Origin: Rapana venosa
Taxonomy: Eukaryota; Mollusca; Gastropoda; Neogastropoda; Muricidae
Assembly: GCA_028751875.1 (NCBI GenBank)
Contig: CM054154.1
Coordinates: forward strand, 55,063,085 to 55,127,084
DNA: 64,000 nt
Direction of reading: 5' to 3'
The position numbers and the translations under genes were made by a program. Of this stretch, positions 35,715 to 49,081 are shown piece by piece. Every line of letters starts with the position of its first letter. Positions within the stretch are counted from its first letter, which is position 1. The notes beneath the pieces were generated by a model that did not search any database, was not told where the DNA came from, and worked only from the letters and a program-made list of their open reading frames with translations.

Positions 35715-36145
35715 CTCGAACCTATATCTTTCTTCCTCCCTTTCTGCCTCTCTTAAGCGCCTAGCCTCTTCCTTCTCTTCCTCTCTTAAGCGCCTACCCT
35801 CTTCCTTCTCTTCCTCCCTTTCTGCCTCTCTTAAGCGCCTAGCCTCTTCCTTCTCTTCCTCTCTTAAGCGCCTAGCCTCTTCCTTCTCTTCCTCCCTTAA
35901 ACGCCTAGCCTCTTCCTTCTCTTCCTCCCTTAAACGCCTAGCCTCTTCCTTCTCTTCCTCCCTTAAACGCCTAGCCTCTTCCTTCTCTTCCTCCCTTAAG
36001 CGCCTAGCCTCTTCCTTCTCTTCCTCCCTTAAGCGCCTAGCCTCTTCCTTCTCTTCCTCCCTTAAACGCCTAGCCTCTTCCTTCTCTTCCTGCCTCCTAG
36101 CTTCCTTCCTTTCCTCTAACCGTCTAGCCTCTTCCTTTTCTACTG
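35715..36145 (-). repeat. 33-bp coding tandem repeat in gag
   Basis: About 11-12 units of EEEKEEARRLR (plus strand CGCCTAGCCTCTTCCTTCTC..). Charge and spacing predict a long single alpha helix or coiled coil. Some units carry deletions or the variant REAEREE. Confidence 0.9.
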
Positions 36146-36711
36146 CGTCCATAATAAACCTAGCTAGCACTTCTCCTGACAACCCTAACAAACGAGCCCA
36201 ACCTGCGAAACTTAGCATAAGAGTCATCCTCAGAAACAGCGGCCTTACCTTTGCCTTGGCTCCCTGGAGAGTCTGAAAAGTCACCTCCCAGTTGTTCCTT
36301 CACCCAACCTGACAGTTTTTTCTTCTCGAACACTCCAGGAGACTTGTCAGCTTTTGTGTCTTTGGTCTTTGATCCTGGGGTGGCTGGTACACTGGCAGCA
36401 TTCCTACGGGTAGGCATTTTGCCAACAGAATTATCCTCAGAAGGGAGATAAATCTTCCCAAAGGAAAAAGGGTTAACTGGCCTTGCTAGGCTTATATCAA
36501 AATGGAGGGGAAAAAACACCCTCAATATGCACTCATACCATATGGTTCAACCTATAATAGGCTGATATCAACAGATGACGTCACTCCACTACATTTCCTT
36601 TTGACCATTCAGTCCAACTAATCAAATGGAAATTTAAAAAACCAACTTAAGAAATTGCAGTGAAAACAAGACAAACAAGACAGGACACCCACCTAGCTAA
36701 CCTAACAGTTA

Positions 36712-36724
36712 CCCCGCATCTCCA
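36712..36724 (-). promoter_or_regulatory. Primer binding site candidate
   Basis: The minus strand reads TGGAGATGCGGGG, 4 nt after the 5' LTR end. Beginning with TGG, complementary to a tRNA CCA end, fits a retrotransposon PBS. I cannot name the tRNA. Confidence 0.6.
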
Positions 36725-36728
36725 CAAT

Positions 36729-38543
36729 TGTCACGCTCCATAAGGGTTTATGGCTAACCCCCCACCCATGCCCTCTCTAACCATCTTCCTGACAACACCA
36801 AACACAGAACACAGAAGAAAAAGTTCCAGACTTTACTTTCCAAAATCCGAAAACAATCACATCAAGACAAATACTTAAACTTGATTCCACACAGACACAC
36901 AGATTCAATCACCAACCACACTCTAAACTTTATCCAAAATAACCTCCCCTCCTCTGCACAGTCCAGAAACCAGCCTGATGAATATTCTTTTCCCACTTCC
37001 CTCAGTCACAATCTGTCCCCCACATACAAACACCGAGGGATAGTTCAGGGTAGGCTGAAGTCCACAAGGCTGGTCACGGGTGGACAGGGCAGCAGGGATA
37101 AGGTAAACGGGTCAAAGGGGAAAAAGGTGGATCCAGGGAACAAAGGGGCAGAGGGTCAAGGGACAAGCCGTCGGCGACTCTTCAGGGCACACCGGGCTGC
37201 ACCCTCTCCAGGCACGACTCCACCGCTGGAGGCTCCCACAGGAACCTGGAACAGGCAATACTTGCCGTTCCTCAGCATACGCCCATAACTAGCGCTAAGG
37301 CGACAAGGGTTATTTCCCTTGCGTCCTACAGGTTGACAAATTGTCTATTCAGCCAAAACCTCCACCATGTATCCCCAAGGAATCATTTACATTTCGAATC
37401 TAAATCACATTTAATGTATACTCTATAATCATTTATGTTCAAATACAGTTAAGTAAAAATACTTTTAAAAAACATTTTTCCACAAAAGAGAATTGTCTTA
37501 CATAAAACCAATAACAACCACACACAGATGCTTAATATGCAAAATTGCACTAAATCCCAAATCACTCAGGACTCAACCACGTCACTTCAAACTTAAGAAA
37601 TACTGAGTGTTCTAAACACCAGTGAGAAATCTCTCTAGACCAACACATTAGCATTAAAAACATATATTAAAGAACATATCCTATTGTTCACTAAAGGAGA
37701 AACCTAAACCTGCCCAGTATACAATAAACCTAAAGACAGATGAAACCTCCCTCAAAAACATTCTACATTAATTTATTCAAGAACAACTATCCAAGCACTG
37801 CATTGACACAAGACACTCAGCAGCAACAACAACAACAACAACAACAACGGCACAATGACTCATCACAGAACTCTATCATATCTATGGAACATCCCTCACC
37901 TGTCACTGAGAAAAAACAAGGTGCACACCTGCACCCCAGGAAAGACGTTAATAAAACGGACAGCACGAACGAAGAACGTAGACTGGTTCTCGGGAGCCTG
38001 AACTTCTTCAAGATGACTGGTCTCCCCTGCTCTCCAAGCAGAGACACCACACCACAGGAAGTACAGTACACTCCTGCACCCCAAGGAAGACGTAGACAGG
38101 ACGGACACGACGTAACAACGAAGAACGAAGACCGGGTTCACAGGAGCCTGAACTACTCCAAGTGCTGCTCACCCCTGCTCTCCAAATAGAGAGATGCAAC
38201 ATCACGCGGCGCCCAACAGCCCAGCTGGAACGGCGACCAGCGAACTTCAGCCAAAGACTGAAACTCCTCCTCCTCCCTCAAGTCGAAACCTCCTCCTATT
38301 TAAAGCTGCTGCTACTCAGCATATGAAGCAAACCCTAACTCACGACTGGGAACTTCACGAGAAGCTAACCTGCATGCAAAATTGCAAAGAAAAGGGAATG
38401 TGCATGCCACTAAGCTGGAGTTCACCACATACATGAAAAATGCACACGAGAATACAGAAAGACACTACCACCCAGACACACAGAGAAAGAATTAGCATGG
38501 AGTTATGCAGGGAATTATGCGCAGAATTATGCGAACCGTGACA
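36729..38543 (-). repeat. 5' LTR, about 1.8 kb
   Basis: Bounded by TGTCACG at 36729 and CGTGACA at 38543 and followed by a PBS-like site, it meets the form of an LTR. It holds (CAA)n at 37817-37850 and an imperfect tandem duplication of about 130 bp (37918-38045 and 38062-38192; shared ACCTGCACCCC / TCCTGCACCCC, GGAGCCTGAACT, CCCTGCTCTCCAA). No coding capacity is evident. Confidence 0.75.
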
Positions 38544-38819
38544 ATATTAAAATTTCTATTTTCCGTAAGCAAGAAATATTTTCAGTGTGTTTTCTTCCTT
38601 TTGGAGTGCATTCAATTCATCAATTTAACATTACTTTCATGCCACAACGATGCGAGATAAGAATCAAATGTTTCAATGCTGCAATCAAAGAATTAGAGGC
38701 ACCTTTGTTTTGCTAAAGAATCAACCAGCTCATTCCAATAAAATCCACAGTGAGAAGGGACCCAGCAGAAAGATTATGGATGCCTCTGCTTGCACTATGA
38801 TGTTTCAAGGATTTATTTT

Positions 38820-40998
<2,179 letters not shown>

Positions 40999-41936
40999 AA
41001 TACAACATCTTTTCTTATGTTCCCCTGTCAGTTTTTTAGTGCCTTCAATGCTGCTTTTGAGTCAGTGCAAAAAAGAATGTAGTAAATATCAAGGGCGTAT
41101 TTAATTTTTAGAAAAATTAAATTTTAAAAAATTCAAGTCCATAAAGATCGCAAATAAATCACACGTAAAAATATAATAATGTTTTCCTAAATGACATTAT
41201 GTTTGTACTTTTAAAACAGGAATCACAAATGCTGCCCCATTTCTGCCTTATTCTGATATAGATTCATCAGTGTACACTTTTAAGTGGTTAGAATAATTAC
41301 TTTCAATGTGACTTTTTATATCAACAGTGAGCAGATTTTGATCTTCATTCCTTTTCACATCTGTGTAGTCAATGTCAAAGTTAGATAATATTTGTTCCAA
41401 TGACGGTATTTTAGGAACAATCAGAAAAATTGAAATTGATGCTATACCAATACCAATTTCTTTCATTAATGCATCTGTATAATTTTTAATAGGCAGAAGA
41501 AATTAAATGTTGCATGCTCATTTTGGATAATCAGTGTCTTGATTCATAAGAATTTCATCGTTTACTGAATTTGGAACAGGGAGACTTCAATCACATACTC
41601 TGATACTGCAAGTCTTCATTGATCAGAAAGTGAGAGTAAATGTGCTTCTTTATTAGATGTGTTAGCATGGACTGGAACACCAAGTGCTATTTTTATGGCT
41701 TTACTGTCTAAACTTTGTAATTTTTTCAGTAGATAATCTGCAGCAGAAAAATTAACTTCTTGTCCATAGATTGATTTTGAGCATACTAAAGATTGAGCCA
41801 AATGTATCAGTGTCTTGATATCTTGGCTCCATGCCTGAAAACTTATTATTTTAAAAAAGTTAAAGTCTTTTTCTAGCTTCAGTTATTAACTGGTTGATGT
41901 ACATATTCCAGCTCAGCTTTCTAGTTAAAGTTACAC

Positions 41937-42850
41937 CTACAAATTTGACATCTGATTATACTTAAGCATTGTTCCTTCTAATTTCAGGATTGGTAATTTT
42001 GATGGGTTTTTACCATTATTAAAAAGCACCAAATATGTTTTTCTGCAGATAAATTCTAACTTATTCTCATTAATAAAGTTACAGAATTTATTTAGCTCAG
42101 CTTGATATAATTTTTCAACATGATTGATAACTCTTGTGGTGTTTTTTCGAACTGAAGTATTTATCCATATAGCGATATCATCAGCATACTGAACAACTTG
42201 TGTATCAGTTGACAAACAACTGGGGAGTTCATACACCAGAATAGAGAACAAAATCGGGGCAAGCACTGATCCCTCCGGAATACCTAAATCGATAGATTTA
42301 AACCATGACTACACTGGACCTAGTTTAGTACAAATTGATCTATCAGATAATAAAAATTTTCAGATATTGATATAGCATTCCATTGATACCAACATGCTTC
42401 AATTTATGCAACAATTGTTCATGACAGATTCTATGGTAAGCTTTCTTCACGTCAAAGAATGTGGCTAATACGCTTTTTCTTCTGGAAAATTGTTTTTTAA
42501 TTTGATGGGTTAATTTAACAAAGTGATCAGAAGTACATCTTCCCTTTTGAAAGCCACCCTGATTGGTTGGGATAACACCATTCTTTTCACAATAATGAAA
42601 CAGACGCTTATGTATAATTTTTTTCCATTACTTTACCTACATGCCAAGTAAGAGCAATTGGTCTATAACTATCTACTGATGACCGCATCTTACCTTTCTT
42701 AGGGATTGGAACTGCTATCGACTGCCTCCAGATATTAGGAAGAGTGCCATTTAACCAACAGTTCTGGAAAAATGAAAAGAGTAGCCTTTTCCACTTTAAA
42801 GGCATATGGGTCAACATTTTTTAAGATATAGCATCAGGACCAACTGCCGG
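41937..42850 (-). pseudogene. RT domain of the 2A/RNase H LINE
   Basis: 42608-42817 gives LNGTLPNIWRQSIAVPIPKK, then SVDSYRPIALTWHVGKVME. 41937-42266 gives LAPILFSILVYELPS and VVQYADDIAIWINTS (YADD), and a LYQAELNKFCNFINENKLEF stretch. Between them the palm block is in other frames (VKKAYHRICHEQLL-like). 41616-41801 holds SKAIKIALGVPVHANTSN, a thumb-like region typical of I/Jockey-like RT proteins. Inactive. Confidence 0.8.
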
Positions 42851-43170
42851 CTTGTTATGTGTAAACAAATCTAAAGTTTCAATGTATTCATCATATTGAA
42901 AGGGAGCATTCAAATAATCAGCATTATATGTTGATGGATTTTCTGATTTGTTTAGCTTTTCTGATGAGTCATTACTTTTGATGTATGATTGAAGCTTTAA
43001 GGATGAACTATTTTTTTAAAACATCATAATAAAGACTTCTGCTTTTTTAAATGTGCTTGGAAATCTATTATTTTCAAACTTGATTGGATACGGTGGGAGT
43101 TGAAATCCATTTTTCATTTCAGCAATTTTCTTCCAAACTTAATGCAAGGTCTTGGATTCTGATACTTCAT

Positions 43171-43715
43171 TTATACAAAATTCTGTCCATCCCAGTTTAC
43201 ATTTGTCAATAATTCACAGAACATATCAGAGTTTAACTTGCAATAAATGAAGATTGTTCTTTCAACAGTCCTTTGTTTTATAACCTGTTGTTTTAGTGTG
43301 ACACAAGGGACACTGTGGTCACTACAAAATGGAGGTAAGACATCAACTGACCTAATCAGATGGGGACTCTGGGTAAAAACTAGATCAAGAAGTGTTTTAG
43401 AATTGTCAGTAACCCTTGTTGGAGAATGTACCATTTGTTTCAGATGGTATACATTTAGTGTGTTAGTTAAATGTCTAGTTTGTTAGTTAACATGTCGGCA
43501 TTTAAGTCACCCAGAATAATAAATTTCATCATGGTTTGTCTACTCTTTGGATGCTATGGTTTATTAGATTCCAATGATTAACATTTCCATTAGGAGGGGT
43601 GGGATAGATGAACCAATAAGTAATTTTTCTTGATCTATGTTAGTTTCTATCCAGACTGCTTCCAAATTCTGGACATGTAGGTCTGGTTGTGGTTTACAAT
43701 ATCCATTATATATGG
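43171..43715 (-). pseudogene. Endonuclease C-terminal part of the 2A/RNase H LINE
   Basis: From 43715 leftwards: LHVQNLEAVWIETN and KLLIGSS (middle strands), then TNTLNVYHLKQMVHSPTRVT, LDLVFTQSPHLIRSVDVLPP and FCSDHSVPCVT, with the SDH catalytic block. Stops separate the pieces. The SINE at 43715-44145 separates it from the N-terminal part. Confidence 0.75.
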
Positions 43716-43849
43716 ATCGGTGGTCTTGAGGTAACGCGCCTGTCTAGAAAGCAAAAAGTCCGGGTCGGAAGTGTGCGGTGGTTCGTATCCCGTTTGGACC
43801 CGAAACTTTTTCCCCATCCATTAGATTATGAGTGGTGGTCTGGGCGCTA

Positions 43850-43880
<31 letters not shown>

Positions 43881-44132
43881 CGTGTGTTGCACATAATTAT
43901 TTAGCGCACGTAAAAGAACCCACGGCAACAAGAGGGTTGTCCCTGGCAAAATTATGTAGAAAAAAAGCCACTCTGATAGGGAAACAAAAACTGTTGCAGA
44001 CAGGAAAAAAAAAAAAAAAAAAAAAATGGGTGGCGCTGCTCTTGTGGCGACGTGCTCTCCCGGGGGAGAGCAGCCCGAATTTCACGCAGAGAAATCTGCG
44101 TGACTTAAAGTGGTATAAATATAAATAAATAA

Positions 44133-44145
<13 letters not shown>
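43715..44145 (+). mobile_element. tRNA-headed SINE with conserved central domain
   Basis: Head GGTCTTGAGGTAACGCGCC and GGTTCGTATCCC (A and B boxes), core GTCTTTCGGATGAGACGATA, AACCGAGGTCCCGTGTG, then GCACGTAAAAGAACCCACGG and CAACAAGAGGGTTGTCCCTG, an A23 run, AGAGCAGCCCGAATTTCACG and a TAAA-rich tail. It is the fullest copy of the core also found at 3333 and 25203. It interrupts the endonuclease of the minus-strand LINE. Confidence 0.85.
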
Positions 44146-44157
<12 letters not shown>

Positions 44158-44165
<8 letters not shown>

Positions 44166-44590
44166 AAATAAATAAATAATTATCTTTAACAAAGATTGCT
44201 ACCCCGCCAAGAGGATCATTTGATCTGTCTGCATGGACAGGAGCATGAAAGTTCAGGATCAGAAGAGAGTTTGTATTAATTGATGGGGATAACCAGGTTT
44301 CTGTGATTGTCATGATGTCAAACTGATGGGATTCTATTTGCAGAAGGTCTAACTTATTTTTCAAACTGTGGGTATGCATGACACAGTTCGCCTTGTCCAT
44401 CAGTAACACCAGGATTACTTTCAATGTCTCCTGATTTTAGGAGTAACTGTTTACCAAGAGATGGATAGTTGTGACCAGAATTGACCAGTGGAGCAGCTGA
44501 CTTATTAGATTTGTAACTTTGCAGTCTACCGAACAATAGAAGCAAATACATTTCTGATAAAGTTATAAGAGAAAACAGAAGTAAGGACAA
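44158..44590 (-). pseudogene. 2A-like N-terminus and endonuclease start of the LINE
   Basis: 44354-44590 reads LPLVNS-type sequence, then SLGKQLLLKSGDIESNPGVT. The GDIESNPG part matches the 2A consensus D-V/I-E-x-N-P-G-P except that the last Pro is Val. After a frameshift, 44158-44424 gives LKNKLDLLQIESHQFDIMTI, TETWLSPSINT (catalytic Glu in ITETW) and DPLGGVAIFVKD, the start of an APE-type nuclease. 2A-like sequences ahead of LINE endonucleases are known from invertebrates, where they release or retarget an N-terminal peptide by ribosome skipping. Confidence 0.75.
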
Positions 44591-44616
44591 GGTTCGGTGG
44601 CTTTCACTCTTAGCAT

Positions 44617-45785
44617 CTATCTATCTATCTGTCCCGTAGTCTGCCGACCGTGGGGGCACCCTCAAAGACTCAACAACCAGTTCCCTCCATTCCTCTCTCT
44701 GTTCTGCCTTTCTCAGGGTTTTGTTGAGTTCTAGGCCTGTCCATTCGCTGATGTTATCCTCCCAGCTCTTCCTTGGTCTGCCTCTTCTTCTTCCTCCTTG
44801 GACAGTGCCTTGCAAAACTGTCTTTGCAAGTCCTTTGGATCTTGTGACATGCCCATACCATTTAAGTTTACGCTTTTTCACGATCGTTAGAAGGTTCTCA
44901 TAGGGTCCAATGGTTTGCTGGATTCTGTTATGCACGCTTTCGTTGCTTATGTGGTCTTTGTAGGAGATGCCAAGGAGTCTCCGAAAGCATCTCATCTCCA
45001 CCGCCTGTACTCTTCTCTCCAAATCTGCAGTCAGGGTCCATGATTCACAGGCATACAGAAATATGGATATGACAAGGGAGCGCATTAGTCTGATCTTGGA
45101 GATAAGTGAGATATTTTTATCTCTCCAGATGATGTTTAGTTTTGACAAAGCTGTTATTGTCTGTGCAGTCCTGCATACTACTTCTGGCTTGGATCCCTGG
45201 TCTGATACAATGGCTCCCAGGTACTTGAAGCTTTGAACTGTTTCCAGCTTCTGGTCATTAACCCTGATATCAGTGCTAATGTCGTTGGTGTTATTAGTCA
45301 TCGGTTTGGTCTTCTCTGCACTGATTTCCATGCCGTATGTTTTGGAGGCCTTATCCAAGTGTTCTGTTAGGCTGGCAAGCTCTTTTTCTGATCCTGCTAT
45401 TCCATCAATGTCATCTGCGAAGCGGAGGTTTGTGATCGTTCTGCCACCAATGCTGACTGATCCTTCATGATGTTCCAGTGCATCAGCCATGATTCTCTCA
45501 AGGAAGATGTTGAAAAGAGTGGGTGAGAGTAGACAGCCCTGCCTTACTCCAACTGTTGTTCGAAACCATTCTCCAATGTTGTTGTAGTACACTGCACTGG
45601 TGGCCTCGCTGTACAGCTGTTTGATGACTCTGATCAGGTTTGCATTGATGCTGTACAAATTCATGGTTGCCCACAAAGCTGCATGCCACACCCTGTCAAA
45701 TGCCTTCTTAAAATCGATAAATACATGGTAAAGGTCTTGTTGATGTTGAAGGTACCGCTCACATAGTCTAGCATTAACATTGCAC
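44617..45785 (-). mobile_element. RTE LINE, 3' half (normal orientation of a 5'-inverted copy)
   Basis: About 388 codons stay open on the minus strand: LCERYLQHQQDLYHVFIDFK, KAFDRVWH, WFRTTVGVRQGCLLSPTLFN, LRFADDIDGIAGSEKELASL, FKYLGAIVSDQGSKPEV and LYACESWTLTADLERRVQAV, then RRLLGISYKDH, LKWYGHVTRSKGLAKTVLQG and GGRRRGRPRKSWEDNI. Catalytic residues (FIDFKKAF, FADD) are intact. The 3' end runs into GATA repeats (44617-44635), a typical short-repeat RTE tail. The left target duplication CTCTTAGCAT is at 44607-44616. Confidence 0.95.
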
Positions 45786-46858
45786 AGACACGAAGTTTTC
45801 CAGGAGCAGACATAGGGAGTGATCATGATCTTGTGATGATGACTTTTCGACTACGTCTAAAGAAAATCCACAAGCGGAACAACATCAGGATCAAATTTGA
45901 CCTTGAGAAGCTGAAGGACCCAGAGGTATTAGAAATTTTTCAAGCAAGGATAGGTGGAAAGTTTGCAGCACTCACTGTGATAGACTCAGACATAGATACA
46001 CTGACGAATAGTTTCAATACAGCAGTGACTGAAACAGCAAGCGAGCTTCTTGGCAAACACCGACCAGTCAAAAAACCATGGGTCACACCTAACATCCTAC
46101 AACTATGCGACAAGCGTAGAGAGTTGAAGAAAAAGAAAAATGAAACAAAAGAAAGAGCAGAACAATATAGGACAGTCAACAAAAGAATCAGGAAGTCCAT
46201 GACGGAGGCAAAAGAGAAATGGATCGGTGAACAGTGCCAAGACATTGAAGAGAACATCAAGAAAAACAATAGCAAGAAAGCATATCAGCTGGTGAAAGAC
46301 CTGACTAGCACAAAACAGAGAAAAGGTTTAACAATCCAAGACAAAAATGGGAAGTGTCTCACTGACGACCAGGATATTCTGAACAGATGGACAGAATACT
46401 GTTCCGACCTGTATAACTATAGAACCGCAGGAGATCCAGAAGTCCTTAATGTACCCGAAAGCAAAGACACAGACAGTCACCCTATTCTCCGAGAAGAAGT
46501 GGAAACAGCAGTCAGATCGCTGAAAAAGGGGAAGTCAGCAGGGGCTGACAACATTCCAGCTGAGTTGGTCCAAGCTGGAGGGGAAGCCATGATCAGCGCC
46601 CTACTAAGAATCTGCAACAAGATCTGGCAGACAGGAAAATGGCCAACACCATGGACACAGTCACTCATCATCACCCTCCCCAAGAAAGGAAATCTACAAC
46701 AATGCCATAATTACCGCACAATCAGCCTCATATGCCACCCAAGCAAGGTCATGCTGCAGATAATATTGAATAGACTGAAGCCACAAGCAGAGACCATCAT
46801 TGCTGAGGAACAAGCAGGTTTCAGAGCAGGGCGCAGCACAACAGAACAGATATTCAAC
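45786..46858 (+). mobile_element. RTE LINE, 5' part in inverted orientation
   Basis: On the plus strand, opposite to 44617-45785: PGADIGSDHDLVMMTFRLRL (end of endonuclease), LKDPEVLEIFQARIGGKFAA, a linker, EEVETAVRSLKKGKSAGADN, IPAELVQAGGEAM, LRICNKIWQTGKWP, LPKKGNLQQCHNYRTISL and EEQAGFRAGRSTTEQIFNL. It stops exactly where the other half begins in the protein (EQIFNL | LCERYLQ). About 345 codons are open; the frame runs on into flank. The right target duplication CTCTTAGCAT is at 46859-46868. Confidence 0.95.
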
Positions 46859-47016
46859 CTCTTAGCATACATCAGTAAAAAGAACGGAAGAACAGTTTTC
46901 CTTCTTAAGAAAAATAGCTTGCATCTAAATCATCTGTCTGCAGTATATAAAAATGACCCAATCCTGGCTCTGTACACAGAGGTGTCAACACCCATTAATT
47001 TTTTTATGTTACACAG

Positions 47017-47180
47017 CTGATGAGAATGAGGAGGAGGAGCACAGTCAGGAATTAAATTATGTTCAGCCCCATGCCAGATACACCAGACATGTCATTTTGA
47101 TTCTCTGCTCCCACCTCAGAAGTGCCAACCACCACATGAAAGCAATTTGCATAAACATAGAACATGCAAAACATGATTAA
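47017..47180 (+). CDS. Possible alternative terminal exon of the host gene
   Basis: The acceptor TTTTTTTATGTTACACAG ends at 47016. In the phase left by exon B the frame reads ADENEEEEHSQELNYVQPHA and runs to a TAA at 47178-47180. AATAAA follows at 47246-47251, so it could be a terminal exon. Alternatively a donor within it (for example TAT|GTTCAG near 47060, weak) would give a 44-bp exon, phase 1 to 0, fitting exon D. The acidic stretch looks coding; the last 35 residues do not. Transcript data would decide. Confidence 0.35.
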
Positions 47181-47251
47181 AAATTAATTTTAAAAAAAAA
47201 TAGATCAAATCCATATAAAGCAAAATATGTTTAAAATGAATTGCAAATAAA

Positions 47252-47680
47252 ACAAGTCAATATAAGGCAAAAATGATGAGAGGCCCTAGTGCATCTGTCA
47301 GCTGCAGGAAGTAGTAGGGTATACAACGAGAATGATGGGTTGAACCCCTGCTAACAGCTAGTATACAGTGGTGAATGTGCTGCCCTACAATTGTGATGGA
47401 AGACACAATTTGGAAATGTCTGACCAACAGGTCGCGTGGGGAGTCACAAAACAAATCGCCTTATGTGTAGAATGACCAAAAACAGTAGCACATTCGTTTC
47501 CACAACAATGAATGTGACCAGTTCAAAGCATAGTTACAGTAGTACATGGCCAGTGGTTGGGCACAACAGCATTAAACACATTTTTGTGTGTACATGATGG
47601 TATGGACATATTTTAACCGATACGAGTCACTGGTCAATAAACATTTAGGCTGGAAAGCATTTATCATATAATATACGCAC

Positions 47681-47718
<38 letters not shown>

Positions 47719-48069
47719 TAATGCAAAACGTGACCATATATAATAGCAGTACCCATAGGACATGAATTATGAATTTTCATTTGTTTTTACTGTGTTTCTT
47801 AATACAGATGACAATACCTCCTGATCTTGTGCAACTCAGGTATGTTCTGTTCTTTAAAAAAAGAAAAAAGAAACTAAGTCCATGATTATTTTTAAAAAAC
47901 ATTTGTTTTTAAAAATGCAATTAAGATATTGTCAGAAGCACTATCTGTTCTTTTTTCCGTGACGGTAAGTATATCATAGGCTAGTACATACACAGAAGTA
48001 TGTTAGTTTAGAGAGCAGTCCGCATATATTTACACATAGTATGTCTAGGTAAGGAGTCTCTTCTTCTGG
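47252..48069. other. No gene recognised; ATACAT repeats
   Basis: ATACAT/ACATAT hexamers at 47680-47720. A splice-like 32-bp segment at 47807-47838 (TTAATACAG | ATGACAATACC .. CTCAG | GTATGT) is open only in a phase that does not join exon B. Otherwise nothing. Confidence 0.4.
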
Positions 48070-48560
48070 ACTGTCCTATTGTATGCGCAGTTTTTGAAGA
48101 AGTTGCTGCTCACTTTCACAGGTCAGTTTGGTCAGGTCTTTTGGGCTGCCCACTGTCCTTCTCTTGTTTTGTTTTCCTGCACGGTATTTTTCATGAAGGA
48201 AACACACCTCTCTGCCAAATGCCTTTGACACATTTCGCAGTGTCACACATGCGCACAAAACTGGTCATTTTGGCTGGCAGGTCTATGAGTTCATCCTTGG
48301 AAAACACCCCTTTCAAAGCTGGGACAGTCTTAGCCCTAGCTTTCACTGCCTTCATCAGTACTTCTTTTTGTGGGGTGTGGTGAACTTTGCTGTAATGGTC
48401 CAGGGCTTGTCACCCAACTGTTTTCCTGTCCCATGGTTGATGGACATATCAGCTTTGCTAATCTGGACCTGAACATAGATGGCAAGGCCCATGATGATGT
48501 TGTTGTTAGTGTCATCATCTGCCATCTCTGTAACGCCATAAAGCCTCACTGAGTCTTTTT
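48070..48560 (-). pseudogene. Unknown protein-coding remnant
   Basis: The minus strand gives YGVTEMADDDTNNNIIMGLA, IYVQVQISKADMSINHGTGK, QLGDKPWTITAKFTTPHKKK, a stop, then VKARAKTVPALKGVFSKDEL, IDLPAKMTSFVRMCDT and, after a shift, LRNVSKAFGREVCFLHEKYR, AGKQNKRRTVGSPKDLTKLT. Composition is protein-like over about 160 codons with one stop and one shift. I do not recognise it. It may be part of a transposon or a retro-copied host gene. Confidence 0.4.
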
Positions 48561-49081
48561 TTCAGTTGCTGGTATGTCTACTGCCCAGGCAGAAAATGAC
48601 TGACAGGAAGTAGTCAGGGGAACTAAAATCAAGGGGAGATCACTCTCATGGTACAACTACAAGGGAACTAACTCTAGTAAAAATAAGGAAGTACTCTTAA
48701 AGGAGGTAACTGCAGTTGCTACATTTTTGCTTAGTAATACCAAACACAAAACTTACCTTTATGTGAGAGGTGTTACACTTCTTTTTTCTTCCTCTTAAGC
48801 CAAGGTATGCCCAACAAAAACAGCACTAATCACTAAAGCTTCACAATCTCTTTAGTAATATCTGATTCAAAAAAGGTGATTGTTGTTAATTTTCAGAATA
48901 TTGTATTGTGTTGTATTCTTATACTCACTCTGAGTGAGACAGATTGCATAATGCAGATAACCCCTGAAATATTAAGCTGGGAACAGCCAACACCAATTAC
49001 TATAATAATAACACTAGCCTTTTAAGCTCCACCCTTGGGTCACTAATATCTTTTTTTTAAATGATGGTTGTTCATTTTCAG
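48561..49081 (+). other. Intron sequence before exon D
   Basis: Unique AT-rich sequence. It ends in the acceptor GTTGTTCATTTTCAG at 49081. Nothing else was seen. Confidence 0.4.

Noticed and set aside
35553..36284. Host coiled-coil gene on the minus strand
   Set aside because: The EEKEEARRLR repeat lies within gag between the LTR/PBS and the capsid region, so it belongs to the LTR element.
36881..37288. 135-codon plus-strand frame in the LTR
   Set aside because: Antisense to the element, no recognisable domain, ordinary chance length for this base composition.
37817..38205. Possible CRISPR-like or regulatory repeats in the LTR
   Set aside because: Two imperfect tandem blocks without regular spacers; a eukaryotic LTR duplication explains them.
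47807..47838. 32-bp microexon with good splice signals
   Set aside because: In the phase left by exon B it contains TGA; only an unsupported phase is open.
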